In this document: positions 1 through 5,208 of the stretch, in pieces | Layout: each line of letters starts with the position of its first letter | How positions within the stretch are numbered: the stretch's first letter is position 1 | From: an uncultured Collinsella sp. | GTDB taxonomy: Bacteria > Actinomycetota > Coriobacteriia > Coriobacteriales > Coriobacteriaceae | DNA: 5,328 nucleotides | Assembly: GCA_958446785.1 (NCBI GenBank) | Contig: CAUCXP010000126.1 | Span: forward strand, 1-5,328 | Reading direction: 5' to 3' | Position numbers and translations under genes: made by a program | Notes under the pieces: model-generated | The model's database searches: none | What the model saw: only the letters and a program-made list of their open reading frames with translations | Told to the model about the DNA's origin: nothing

Positions 1-1771
1 GCTCTCCCTTATGGAGGACCAGACCCGTGCGTTGCTCGCGGCGGGCGCGCGACCCAGCTATCTCAACTCCAGCCTTACTCCGGCCCAGCAAAACACCGTG
101 CTCAAGCGGGCACGCGAGGGCCGCTACCAGCTTATGTACGTGGCGCCCGAGCGCCTGCTCGAGCCGCGCTTTTTGGCCTTTGCGCAGGAAGCTGCGGCCG
201 AAGGCGGCATCGGCGTGCCGCTCGTGGCCATTGACGAGGCCCACTGCGTGAGCCAGTGGGGCCAGGATTTCCGCCCCGCCTATCTGCAGATTCGCGAGTT
301 CATCGATTCCCTGCCGCAGCGACCCATCGTGGCGGCCTTTACCGCCACGGCGACCGAGCGCGTGCGTGCGGACATTCAGCAGATGCTCGGCCTGCAAAAT
401 CCCGCGACCGTGGTGACGGGCTTCGATCGCAAGAACCTCTACTTTGGCTGTGAGGAGATGGGCGACAAGGCTAAGACCACGTGGGTGCGCGACTATGTGA
501 TCGCGCATTCGAGCGAGAGCGGCATCGTGTATTGCTCGACCCGCAAGACGGTCGATGCGCTGGCAGGCGATCTTGCCGAAGCGCTGGGCCCCAGCGGCAT
601 TCGCGTTGGCCGCTACCATGCCGGCATGGGCAATGACGCCCGCCGCCAAAGCCAGCGCGCCTTTATCGACGACGATATCCAGGTGATGGTTGCCACCAAC
701 GCCTTTGGCATGGGCATCGACAAGCCCAACGTGCGCTACGTGATTCACAACAACGTGCCCGAGAGTATCGAGGCCTACTACCAGGAGGCGGGCCGCGCCG
801 GCCGCGATGGCGATCCGGCAAGCTGCCACCTGCTGTGGAACGGCAACGATTTCCGTATGCGCCGCTTTTTGATCGACCGCGGTGATGCTGCCGACGAGGC
901 GCTCGACGACGAGCAGCGCGCGTGGGCGCTCCAGAACCGTTACCGCCTGCTCAGCCAGATGGAAGGCTACTGCAACACCACCGGCTGCCTGCGCGAATAC
1001 ATGCTGCGCTACTTTGGCGACGAGGCCGCGGCCGAGCATGCGACAGCCGCCGCGGGCGGCACCGCCACGGACGAAGCCGAGGGCTGCGGCAACTGCAGCA
1101 ACTGCCTCACGCAGTTCGAGGTCGAGGACGTCACCGATATGGCCCGCGCTGCCGTGCGCTATGTGGCCACGCGACCCATGCGCTTTGGCAAGTCGCTCAT
1201 TGCCGATGTGCTTCACGGCGGCAACACCGAGCGCATTCGCCAGATGCATCTGGACGAGGACCGCGGCTACGGTGAGCTGTCGAGCGAATCGGTCGGGCGC
1301 ATCAAGGACATCATCGGCCAGCTGTGCGGCCGCGGTTATTTGGCCACCTCGCAGGGGCAATACCCGGTCGTGGGTCTGGGACCGCGTGCCGGCGAGGTCG
1401 AGGACGAGGCGTTTGCCTTTACCGTTAAGCGCCGCGCGTCCAAGCGCAAGGCCTCGGCACGCGCCCGCCGTGCGGTGGATCTGCTGCGCGAGGAGGCCGA
1501 GCTGGATCAGCGCCCGCGCGTGGGCGACGATGCCGAGCTGTTCGAGCGCCTGCGCGCCCTGCGCAAGGAAATCTCGACCGAGCTCGAGATGGCGCCGTAC
1601 ATGGTCTTTTCCGACAAGGCCCTGCGCGGCCTGTGCCGCCTGCGCCCGCAGACGCGCGACGAGCTTATCCAGGTCAACGGCATCGGCGAGAAAAAGGCCG
1701 ACGCCTTTGGCGAGCAGTTTATGGCGGCGATTGAAGAGTTTGAGTCCGAGCATGCGCGGGATGGAGCGTAA
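1..1771 (+). CDS. recQ: ATP-dependent DNA helicase RecQ (5' partial)
   Basis: RecQ is a 3'-5' superfamily 2 DNA helicase acting in recombination and repair of stalled forks. The gene runs in from the left edge: codons start at base 2 and read L-S-L-M-E-D-Q, the family's 'PLISLMKDQ' segment, so the ATG at 11 is internal and the N terminus with Walker A is missing. Numbering from that Met, the visible motifs are DEAH at 75-78, TATAT (motif III) at 111-115, the motif V region around 227-246 and the arginine-finger motif QEAGRAGRDG at 258-267. The RecQ zinc site is C326, C359, C362 and C365, followed by a winged-helix RQC domain (about 370-470). A basic linker (about 472-487) leads to an HRDC domain (about 507-578). 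An Ala/Thr-rich stretch makes the gap between C326 and C359 longer than in E. coli RecQ. The frame is open to TAA at 1769-1771 with no sign of damage. The family call is secure. Confidence 0.97.
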   Translation, partial: LSLMEDQTRALLAAGARPSYLNSSLTPAQQNTVLKRAREGRYQLMYVAPERLLEPRFLAFAQEAAAEGGIGVPLVAIDEAHCVSQWGQDFRPAYLQIREFIDSLPQRPIVAAFTATATERVRADIQQMLGLQNPATVVTGFDRKNLYFGCEEMGDKAKTTWVRDYVIAHSSESGIVYCSTRKTVDALAGDLAEALGPSGIRVGRYHAGMGNDARRQSQRAFIDDDIQVMVATNAFGMGIDKPNVRYVIHNNVPESIEAYYQEAGRAGRDGDPASCHLLWNGNDFRMRRFLIDRGDAADEALDDEQRAWALQNRYRLLSQMEGYCNTTGCLREYMLRYFGDEAAAEHATAAAGGTATDEAEGCGNCSNCLTQFEVEDVTDMARAAVRYVATRPMRFGKSLIADVLHGGNTERIRQMHLDEDRGYGELSSESVGRIKDIIGQLCGRGYLATSQGQYPVVGLGPRAGEVEDEAFAFTVKRRASKRKASARARRAVDLLREEAELDQRPRVGDDAELFERLRALRKEISTELEMAPYMVFSDKALRGLCRLRPQTRDELIQVNGIGEKKADAFGEQFMAAIEEFESEHARDGA

Positions 1772-1773
1772 CG

Positions 1774-2529
1774 ATGGCAACCGACGATAAAACCGACCGC
1801 GCTGGCGTATCCGCCGTGCCGCTGTACCAGCAGGTCATGGACGACCTGAAGGGCGAGATCGCGCGCGGCGTGTACGCGGCCGGCTCGCGCATTCCTTCCG
1901 AGATGGAGCTCGCGAAGTCCTACGGCGTGGGGCGCATCACCGTACGCCGTGCCATCGAGGAGCTGTCGCGCGCGGGCTACCTCAACCGCCAGCAGGGGAG
2001 GGGCACCTTTGTATGCGCTCCCAAGCTCAAGCGCAAGATTCGCCAGAAGGGCGACGTCCAGAGCTTTACTGAGGGTTGTGCTGCCAACGACATGGTGGCC
2101 GGAGCACGCCTGGTGTCGCGCACGGTGGTTGCGGCGACGCGCGAGGACGCGGCGTTTTTTGGCGTGGAACCCGGCTGCGAGCTTATCGTTATCGAGCGCG
2201 TGCGCACGGCAGACGGTGTGCCCGTCATGCTCGAGAACAACACTTTTGTGCTGACCGACCATCCCTACTTGCAGACGCTTGCCGACAAGGACCTCACGGA
2301 CAATTCCATCTTTGCGCTCGTCGCCGAGCATTCGGGCCGCGCACCGCTCAAGTCCGACCCTTGTACCGTGGAGATTGCGCTTGCCGATGCTCAGGCGGCC
2401 TCGCTGCTGGAGGTGCCGGTCGGCGAGCCGCTCTTCTATATGGAGGCGTACTTTACCGATGAGGACGAGCGGCCCTTGCTGCTCGGACGCCAAAAGATTG
2501 TGGGCTCGCGCTACGTGTTCGACATCTAA
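1774..2529 (+). CDS. GntR/HutC-family transcriptional regulator with UTRA domain
   Basis: A 251-residue one-component regulator, of usual length for the HutC subfamily. Residues about 16-83 form the GntR winged helix: PLYQQVMDDLKGEIARG, then the characteristic RIPSEMELAKSYGVGRITVRRAI recognition region (about 39-61, with a few linking residues) and the wing QQGRGTFV (73-80). Residues about 103-247 match a UTRA effector domain, with a typical ERVRTADGVPVMLENN strand pair (141-156) and a C-terminal SRYVFDI. UTRA domains bind small ligands, often sugar phosphates. The ATG at 1774 is 2 nt after the recQ stop, and its ribosome site GGAG (1763-1766) lies inside the end of recQ, so the two genes are probably co-transcribed. 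The gene directly precedes the SIS enzyme and its repeat-studded promoter, which makes that gene the likely target (inference). Whether it represses or activates is not visible; most UTRA regulators beside catabolic genes are repressors. Confidence 0.93.
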   Translation: MATDDKTDRAGVSAVPLYQQVMDDLKGEIARGVYAAGSRIPSEMELAKSYGVGRITVRRAIEELSRAGYLNRQQGRGTFVCAPKLKRKIRQKGDVQSFTEGCAANDMVAGARLVSRTVVAATREDAAFFGVEPGCELIVIERVRTADGVPVMLENNTFVLTDHPYLQTLADKDLTDNSIFALVAEHSGRAPLKSDPCTVEIALADAQAASLLEVPVGEPLFYMEAYFTDEDERPLLLGRQKIVGSRYVFDI

Positions 2530-2538
2530 CGTCCACAG

Positions 2539-2558
2539 ATAGAACAATATAGAACAAG
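2539..2558 (+). promoter_or_regulatory. Putative upstream operator: tandem ATAGAACAAT decamers
   Basis: Two 10-bp direct repeats lie head to tail, ATAGAACAAT (2539-2548) and ATAGAACAAG (2549-2558), one helical turn apart. A diverged second pair lies 62 bp downstream, across the promoter of the SIS gene. This pair ends about 14 bp upstream of the predicted -35 box. The repeats are seen directly; binding by the adjacent GntR/UTRA protein is inferred from position. Confidence 0.6.
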
Positions 2559-2572
2559 TTTGGTGAAATGAC

Positions 2573-2601
2573 TTCACGGGCGTCATCGTGCGTGCTATAA
2601 A
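2573..2601 (+). promoter_or_regulatory. Predicted sigma70-type promoter of the SIS gene
   Basis: The -35 candidate TTCACG (2573-2578) and -10 candidate TATAAA (2596-2601) are separated by exactly 17 bp. Transcription would begin near 2608, leaving a leader of about 65 nt before the ATG at 2674. The -35 box sits inside a perfect inverted repeat GTGAA-N5-TTCAC (2563-2577), and the -10 box abuts the second pair of operator-like decamers, so the promoter appears to be regulated. It gives the SIS gene its own transcription start apart from any read-through from recQ and the regulator gene. Confidence 0.65.
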
Positions 2602-2620
2602 TAGGACAACATAGAACGAC
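2601..2620 (+). promoter_or_regulatory. Putative downstream operator: second decamer pair overlapping the transcription start
   Basis: ATAGGACAAC (2601-2610) and ATAGAACGAC (2611-2620) repeat the tandem decamers at 2539-2558; the first 19 bases of the two blocks agree at 16 positions. This pair overlaps the last base of the -10 box and the expected transcription start, the position where a bound repressor would block RNA polymerase. A second block upstream leaves room for DNA looping or cooperative binding. The assignment to the neighbouring GntR protein is inference. Confidence 0.6.
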
Positions 2621-2644
2621 CGCAGGTACGAGCTGCCGTCGTTC
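2614..2644 (+). promoter_or_regulatory. Imperfect hairpin at the 5' end of the SIS mRNA
   Basis: GAACGAC (2614-2620) pairs perfectly with GTCGTTC (2638-2644). Inside, after a single C-C mismatch (2621/2637), GCAG (2622-2625) pairs with CTGC (2633-2636) around a 7-nt loop (2626-2632). The structure would lie within a few bases of the predicted transcript start and ends 13 nt before the Shine-Dalgarno. There is no T-tract, so it is not an intrinsic terminator. It may stabilise the 5' end of the mRNA. Its left arm is also part of the fourth decamer, so the inverted copy could instead be an extra DNA-level half-site. Confidence 0.55.
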
Positions 2645-2657
2645 AAAGCCGCCACAC

Positions 2658-2664
2658 AAGGAGG
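2658..2664 (+). promoter_or_regulatory. Strong ribosome binding site of the SIS gene
   Basis: AAGGAGG, a near-perfect anti-16S match, ends 9 nt before the ATG at 2674. It fixes the start of the SIS gene and suggests efficient translation once the promoter is active. Confidence 0.85.
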
Positions 2665-2673
2665 AGCATCGTC

Positions 2674-3642
2674 ATGAACGCACACGATCTGATTCAGGAA
2701 ATTATCGAGCGCAAGGGCAAGATTGAGAACGTCTTTTGGATCTCCTGCGGCGGTTCACTGATCGACCTGATGCCGGCCAACGAGCTGCTCAAGCGCGAGG
2801 CAACCACGTTTACCTCGACGGTCTACACGGCACGCGAGTTTTGCCTGATGGCCCCCAAGAGCCTAGGGCCGAAGTCGCTTGTCATCGCCTGCAGCCACAG
2901 CGGCAATACACAGGAGGTCGTCGACGGTTGCGAGATGGCGCTGGCAGCCGGCGCCGAGGTCGTTGCCCTCACCGACTGCGAGGGCTCCAAGATCGATAAC
3001 GGCAAGTGGACCACCTGGGTCTATCCGTGGGGCGAAGGCGTGCCGCAGGCCGAGGTTCCGCAGGGCATCGGTGCTCTGATCGCCGCTGAACTGCTCGACC
3101 AGCAGGAGGGCTACGAGGCGCTCGCCGACATGTACGCCGGCCTCAAGCAGATGGATGCGCTGCTGCCCGCCGCCCGCGAGAAGGTCAACGCCGAGCTGGG
3201 CGATCGCTTTGCCGAGCTCTGCCAGCAGCACGAGTTCTTCTATATCCTGGGTTCCGGCCCCAACTTTAGCCAGACCTACGCCATGGCCATTTGCTCGCTC
3301 ATGGAGATGCAGTGGCAGCACTGCTGCTATATCCACTCCGGCGAGTATTTCCATGGCCCGTTCGAGGCCACCGAGCCCGGCGTGTTCTACTTTGTGCAGC
3401 TCGGATCGGGCGAGTGCCGCCCCATGGAGGAGCGTGCACTTGCATTCCTCAACACGCACACCGATACAGTCATGGTGCTCGATGCGCTCGAATACGGCGT
3501 GGGCGAAGTGCCTGCCAGCGTGCGTTCGTACCTAGAGCCGATCTTCTTCTACAACATGAGCTGCGAGCTGCGCGCCGCCCGCGGCAAGGTGTTTGACCAC
3601 AGCCCCGAGGTTCGTCGCTACATGGGCATCGAGCAGTACTAG
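2674..3642 (+). CDS. Double-SIS-domain phosphosugar enzyme, FrlB/FraB-deglycase-like
   Basis: A soluble 322-residue protein with two SIS (sugar isomerase) domains, about 15-140 and 170-320, the length of the FrlB family. FrlB-type enzymes split phosphorylated Amadori compounds such as fructoselysine 6-phosphate into glucose 6-phosphate and the amino acid. Visible motifs are CGGSL (25-29), the phosphosugar-binding loop SHSGNTQE (74-81), GSGP (193-196), SGEYFHGPFE (222-231) and a C-terminal DHSPEVRRYMGIEQY (308-322). From memory, E. coli FrlB carries similar segments (SGEFRHGPLE and DHNPDERRYYGGLVEY), so E224 is the likely catalytic glutamate. No long insertion suggests a GlmS-type glutaminase; that domain is absent. 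The gene follows a UTRA regulator and has its own promoter, but no kinase, transporter or phosphotransferase gene is adjacent. The exact substrate is unknown: another amino-sugar phosphate or Amadori product is equally possible. The SIS-family call is firm and the deglycase call moderate. Confidence 0.9.
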   Translation: MNAHDLIQEIIERKGKIENVFWISCGGSLIDLMPANELLKREATTFTSTVYTAREFCLMAPKSLGPKSLVIACSHSGNTQEVVDGCEMALAAGAEVVALTDCEGSKIDNGKWTTWVYPWGEGVPQAEVPQGIGALIAAELLDQQEGYEALADMYAGLKQMDALLPAAREKVNAELGDRFAELCQQHEFFYILGSGPNFSQTYAMAICSLMEMQWQHCCYIHSGEYFHGPFEATEPGVFYFVQLGSGECRPMEERALAFLNTHTDTVMVLDALEYGVGEVPASVRSYLEPIFFYNMSCELRAARGKVFDHSPEVRRYMGIEQY

Positions 3643-3664
3643 GCACCGGGAATTATCTTTTTTG

Positions 3665-3696
3665 ACGGGGTCTGCGCCGCGCGCGGGCCCCGTTTT
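3665..3696 (+). terminator. Rho-independent terminator of the SIS gene
   Basis: ACGGGG (3665-3670) pairs with CCCCGT (3688-3693), and the stem continues inward through GC and two GU pairs to a 3-nt loop near 3678-3680, giving about 13 pairs. TTTT follows at 3693-3696. It begins 22 nt after the stop codon at 3640-3642, as expected for the end of this transcript. Confidence 0.8.
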
Positions 3697-3724
3697 GCGT
3701 TGTGGCGGCCGGATTCGTGTCTGC

Positions 3725-3919
3725 GCGAAAACGAAGGTGAATACTTTTCCGCGAAGTGAACGACCTATTTTGGACCCCTGAAGCATCTACATTTTTTGAC
3801 GCCAAAACCGCAGGAAAAACTCGACGAAATCGCAGAAAACGGCGTCTGAAAAGTGTCGATGCTTCGGGGGCTCGTTTTTGCTCGTTCACTTCGCGGAAAA
3901 GTATTCACTTTCGATTCGC
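3725..3919. repeat. Long imperfect inverted repeat (~195 bp) between convergent genes
   Basis: Two arms of about 79 bp (3725-3803 and 3841-3919) are inverted copies around a 37-bp A-rich centre. The strongest segment is a perfect 27-bp match, 3737-3763 against 3882-3908. An 8-bp match GAAGCATC/GATGCTTC (3780-3787 / 3858-3865) shares the same centre of symmetry (3822.5), and GACGCC/GGCGTC (3798-3803 / 3841-3846) is one base out of register. Between the first two blocks lie 16-nt stretches that mostly fail to pair (3764-3779 / 3866-3881). The outer ends pair with a few mismatches down to GCG/CGC. Both flanking genes have their own terminator outside the arms, so this is not simply a shared terminator. 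The symmetry makes both strands encode similar short peptides, which I do not take as genes. It could be a dispersed palindromic element, a MITE-like relic or a structured RNA. Confidence 0.8.
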
Positions 3920-4002
3920 AAGGACACTGCGTGAGTCAAAAAGCGGGCCGCACCGGGAATTTCCGGCGCGGCCCGCTTAGTGTCGCGCTTAGATTCGCAA
4001 GG
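3913..4002. repeat. 11-bp direct repeat flanking the minus-strand terminator
   Basis: GATTCGCAAGG occurs exactly at 3913-3923 and again at 3992-4002, 79 bp apart, one copy on each side of the hairpin that ends the dehydrogenase transcript. The first copy overlaps the outer end of the long inverted repeat. It might mark a small duplication or a past insertion; chance is also possible at this length. Confidence 0.4.
3938..3978 (-). terminator. Rho-independent terminator of the hydroxyacid dehydrogenase gene
   Basis: Read on the minus strand, an 11-bp perfect stem (AAGCGGGCCGC at 3941-3951 with GCGGCCCGCTT at 3968-3978) is extended inward, after one A-C mismatch, by CCGG/CCGG pairs (3953-3956 / 3963-3966). 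It is followed by a run of five T on that strand (3938-3942). It lies about 40 nt beyond the stop codon at 4020-4022. The strong GC stem may also work on the plus strand, but the T-run there is poor (TTAG). Confidence 0.8.
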
Positions 4003-4019
4003 TTGCGGCAACCAGCGTC

Positions 4020-4997
4020 CTACTTGGCGTCGTAGGCCTCGGCGTCCCACCAGTCGAGCTGGGCGATGTTGTCGCGGATATGCTGGCAGCTCTTGTGGAA
4101 GCCCTCGAGCTCGTACTCGGACAGGTCGAGCGTGTAGACCTCCTCGACGCCCTCGGCACCGATCACGCACGGCAGGGAGGTAAAGATGCCCTCCTCGCCA
4201 TACTGGCCGGTCATAAGCGTAGAGGCCGAAAGCACGGCGTGCTCGTTGTGCAGCACGGCGGCGCAGACGCGCGCGGCGGAGTTGGCGACGGCGTACTCGG
4301 TGCACTGCTTGCCCTGGTAGGTCACATAGCCGCCCTTGCGCGCGAGCTCCTCGATCTCCATGTGGTCGAAGGCGTACTTGTTGGGGTTCTCGGCCTGAAG
4401 CTCGTTAAGGCTCTTGCCGGCGATGGTTGCGGCCTTAAAGGCGGCAAGCTGGCTAAAGCCGTGCTCGCCGATCATGTAGGCGTCGATGGACTTGGGGCTC
4501 ACGCCGACCTTCTTGGAGATCTCGGTGCGCAGGCGGGCGGAGTCCAGACCGCAGCCCGAGCCGATGATCTTCTTGGGATCGTAACCGGTCAGGTGCCACA
4601 GCTCGGTGCATACGACGTCGCAGGGGTTAGAGATGCTCACGAAGATGCCGTCGAAGCCGGCGTTGACGATGCGCTTGGCAAAGGTGCGGGCGGCGTCGGT
4701 GGTAAAGAACAGCTCGCCGTCGCGGTTGCCAGCGGCCAGCGCGACCTTGCCGGCGGCGTTGACGATGACGTCGCAGCAGGCAAGCTCCTCATAGTGGTCG
4801 TAGCAGTTGACGATCTTGGTGTTGTACGGGACAAACGAAAGGGAGTCGCGCAGGTCCTGGACCTCGGACGTCACCTTGGCCTCGTTGATATCGCACAGGT
4901 ACAGCTCATCGGCAATGCCCTGCATGAGCAGGCTGTTGGCGACATGTGCTCCTACGTGGCCCTGGCCGACCACACCGATTTTACGCGTCTGGTACAT
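4020..4997 (-). CDS. L-2-hydroxyacid dehydrogenase, LDH/MDH superfamily (L-2-hydroxyisocaproate dehydrogenase-like)
   Basis: A 325-residue cytosolic NAD-dependent dehydrogenase that would interconvert a 2-oxo acid and its L-2-hydroxy acid. The N-terminal Rossmann fold shows GQGHVG (11-16) and the NAD-selecting D36. The catalytic set is R92 in the mobile loop, D152 and R155 in GLDSARLR, and H179 in GEHG. SNPCDVV (123-129) and GSGCGLDSAR (146-155) are family hallmarks. The substrate loop reads AGKVALAAGNR, without the Gln or Arg that marks lactate or malate enzymes, and GEHG is followed by F-S instead of D/N-S/T. The C-terminal part (ARKGGYVTYQGK, 219-230, and later) resembles, from memory, L-2-hydroxyisocaproate dehydrogenase of lactic acid bacteria. 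Automatic annotation will probably say L-lactate dehydrogenase. The start at 4997 is chosen because the Rossmann strand begins there and AAAGGA lies 7 nt upstream; the open frame continues upstream without homology. Confidence 0.92.
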   Translation of the reverse strand: MYQTRKIGVVGQGHVGAHVANSLLMQGIADELYLCDINEAKVTSEVQDLRDSLSFVPYNTKIVNCYDHYEELACCDVIVNAAGKVALAAGNRDGELFFTTDAARTFAKRIVNAGFDGIFVSISNPCDVVCTELWHLTGYDPKKIIGSGCGLDSARLRTEISKKVGVSPKSIDAYMIGEHGFSQLAAFKAATIAGKSLNELQAENPNKYAFDHMEIEELARKGGYVTYQGKQCTEYAVANSAARVCAAVLHNEHAVLSASTLMTGQYGEEGIFTSLPCVIGAEGVEEVYTLDLSEYELEGFHKSCQHIRDNIAQLDWWDAEAYDAK

Positions 4998-5004
4998 ATA
5001 TGTA

Positions 5005-5010
5005 TCCTTT
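5005..5010 (-). promoter_or_regulatory. Ribosome binding site deciding the dehydrogenase start
   Basis: On the minus strand AAAGGA lies 7 nt before the ATG at 4997-4995. It supports this start over the much longer open frame that runs upstream almost to the right edge of the window and would overlap metA on the other strand. Confidence 0.75.
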
Positions 5011-5034
5011 CGGCCGAGTTTTTCGCGTCGAACC

Positions 5035-5040
5035 ATTGTA
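5035..5040 (-). promoter_or_regulatory. Candidate -10 box of the dehydrogenase gene
   Basis: TACAAT on the minus strand (plus-strand ATTGTA) lies about 38 nt before the start codon and matches the -10 consensus at 5 of 6 positions. It would give a leader of roughly 30 nt. No good -35 box is seen 16-18 bp upstream; TAGCAA at 16 bp is only a weak match. Confidence 0.5.
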
Positions 5041-5174
5041 GCGTCCTGTTGCCACTTTGCTAGGCTAAAGCGCCGCAGATTTTTGGGACATGCCGTAATC
5101 TCTACTTTTGGATTGATTTGGGCCGCTGATGGTGTCTCGGGGCGATGTGCTCGCGCGGATGGGGCCGGTCGTTG

Positions 5175-5180
5175 TACCAT
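5175..5180 (+). promoter_or_regulatory. Weak candidate -10 box of metA
   Basis: TACCAT matches the -10 consensus at 4 of 6 positions and would start a transcript near 5187, with a leader of only about 20 nt. No -35 box is visible at the proper distance. A leader this short leaves no room for a SAM or T-box riboswitch. The call is tentative. Confidence 0.3.
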
Positions 5181-5197
5181 AGCTGCAACTGACTCGT

Positions 5198-5203
5198 AAG
5201 GAG
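5198..5203 (+). promoter_or_regulatory. Ribosome binding site of metA
   Basis: AAGGAG ends 5 nt before the ATG at 5209, a slightly short but normal spacing, and confirms the start of metA. Confidence 0.8.
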
Positions 5204-5208
5204 CATCC

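Noticed and set aside
1507..2685. A 392-codon minus-strand open frame across the end of recQ and the regulator gene.
   Set aside because: It is antisense to two well-recognised genes, has no recognisable motif, and results from high G/C at codon position 3.
2863..3459. A 198-codon minus-strand open frame inside the SIS gene.
   Set aside because: It is antisense to a gene with clear SIS motifs, has no supported start, and is of low complexity.
3653..3980. Two short open frames, one on each strand (3756-3980 plus, 3653-3889 minus), whose products share EAST, DASG and SFTSRKSIH-like segments.
   Set aside because: The similarity comes from the inverted repeat being read on both strands. Both need GTG starts without a Shine-Dalgarno and run through terminators.
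4001..4013. A small hairpin GGTTG-CGG-CAACC just after the dehydrogenase stop codon.
   Set aside because: The 5-bp stem is short and has no T-run, and a much stronger terminator follows at 3938-3978.
4080..5063. A 327-codon plus-strand open frame opposite the dehydrogenase.
   Set aside because: It is the antisense mirror of a gene with full catalytic motifs; its product is low-complexity, rich in Leu, Val, Gly and Ala, with no family signature.
5041..5208. A possible SAM riboswitch or T-box ahead of metA.
   Set aside because: No K-turn, specifier stem or terminator/antiterminator hairpin is visible, and the only -10-like box would leave a leader of about 20 nt.
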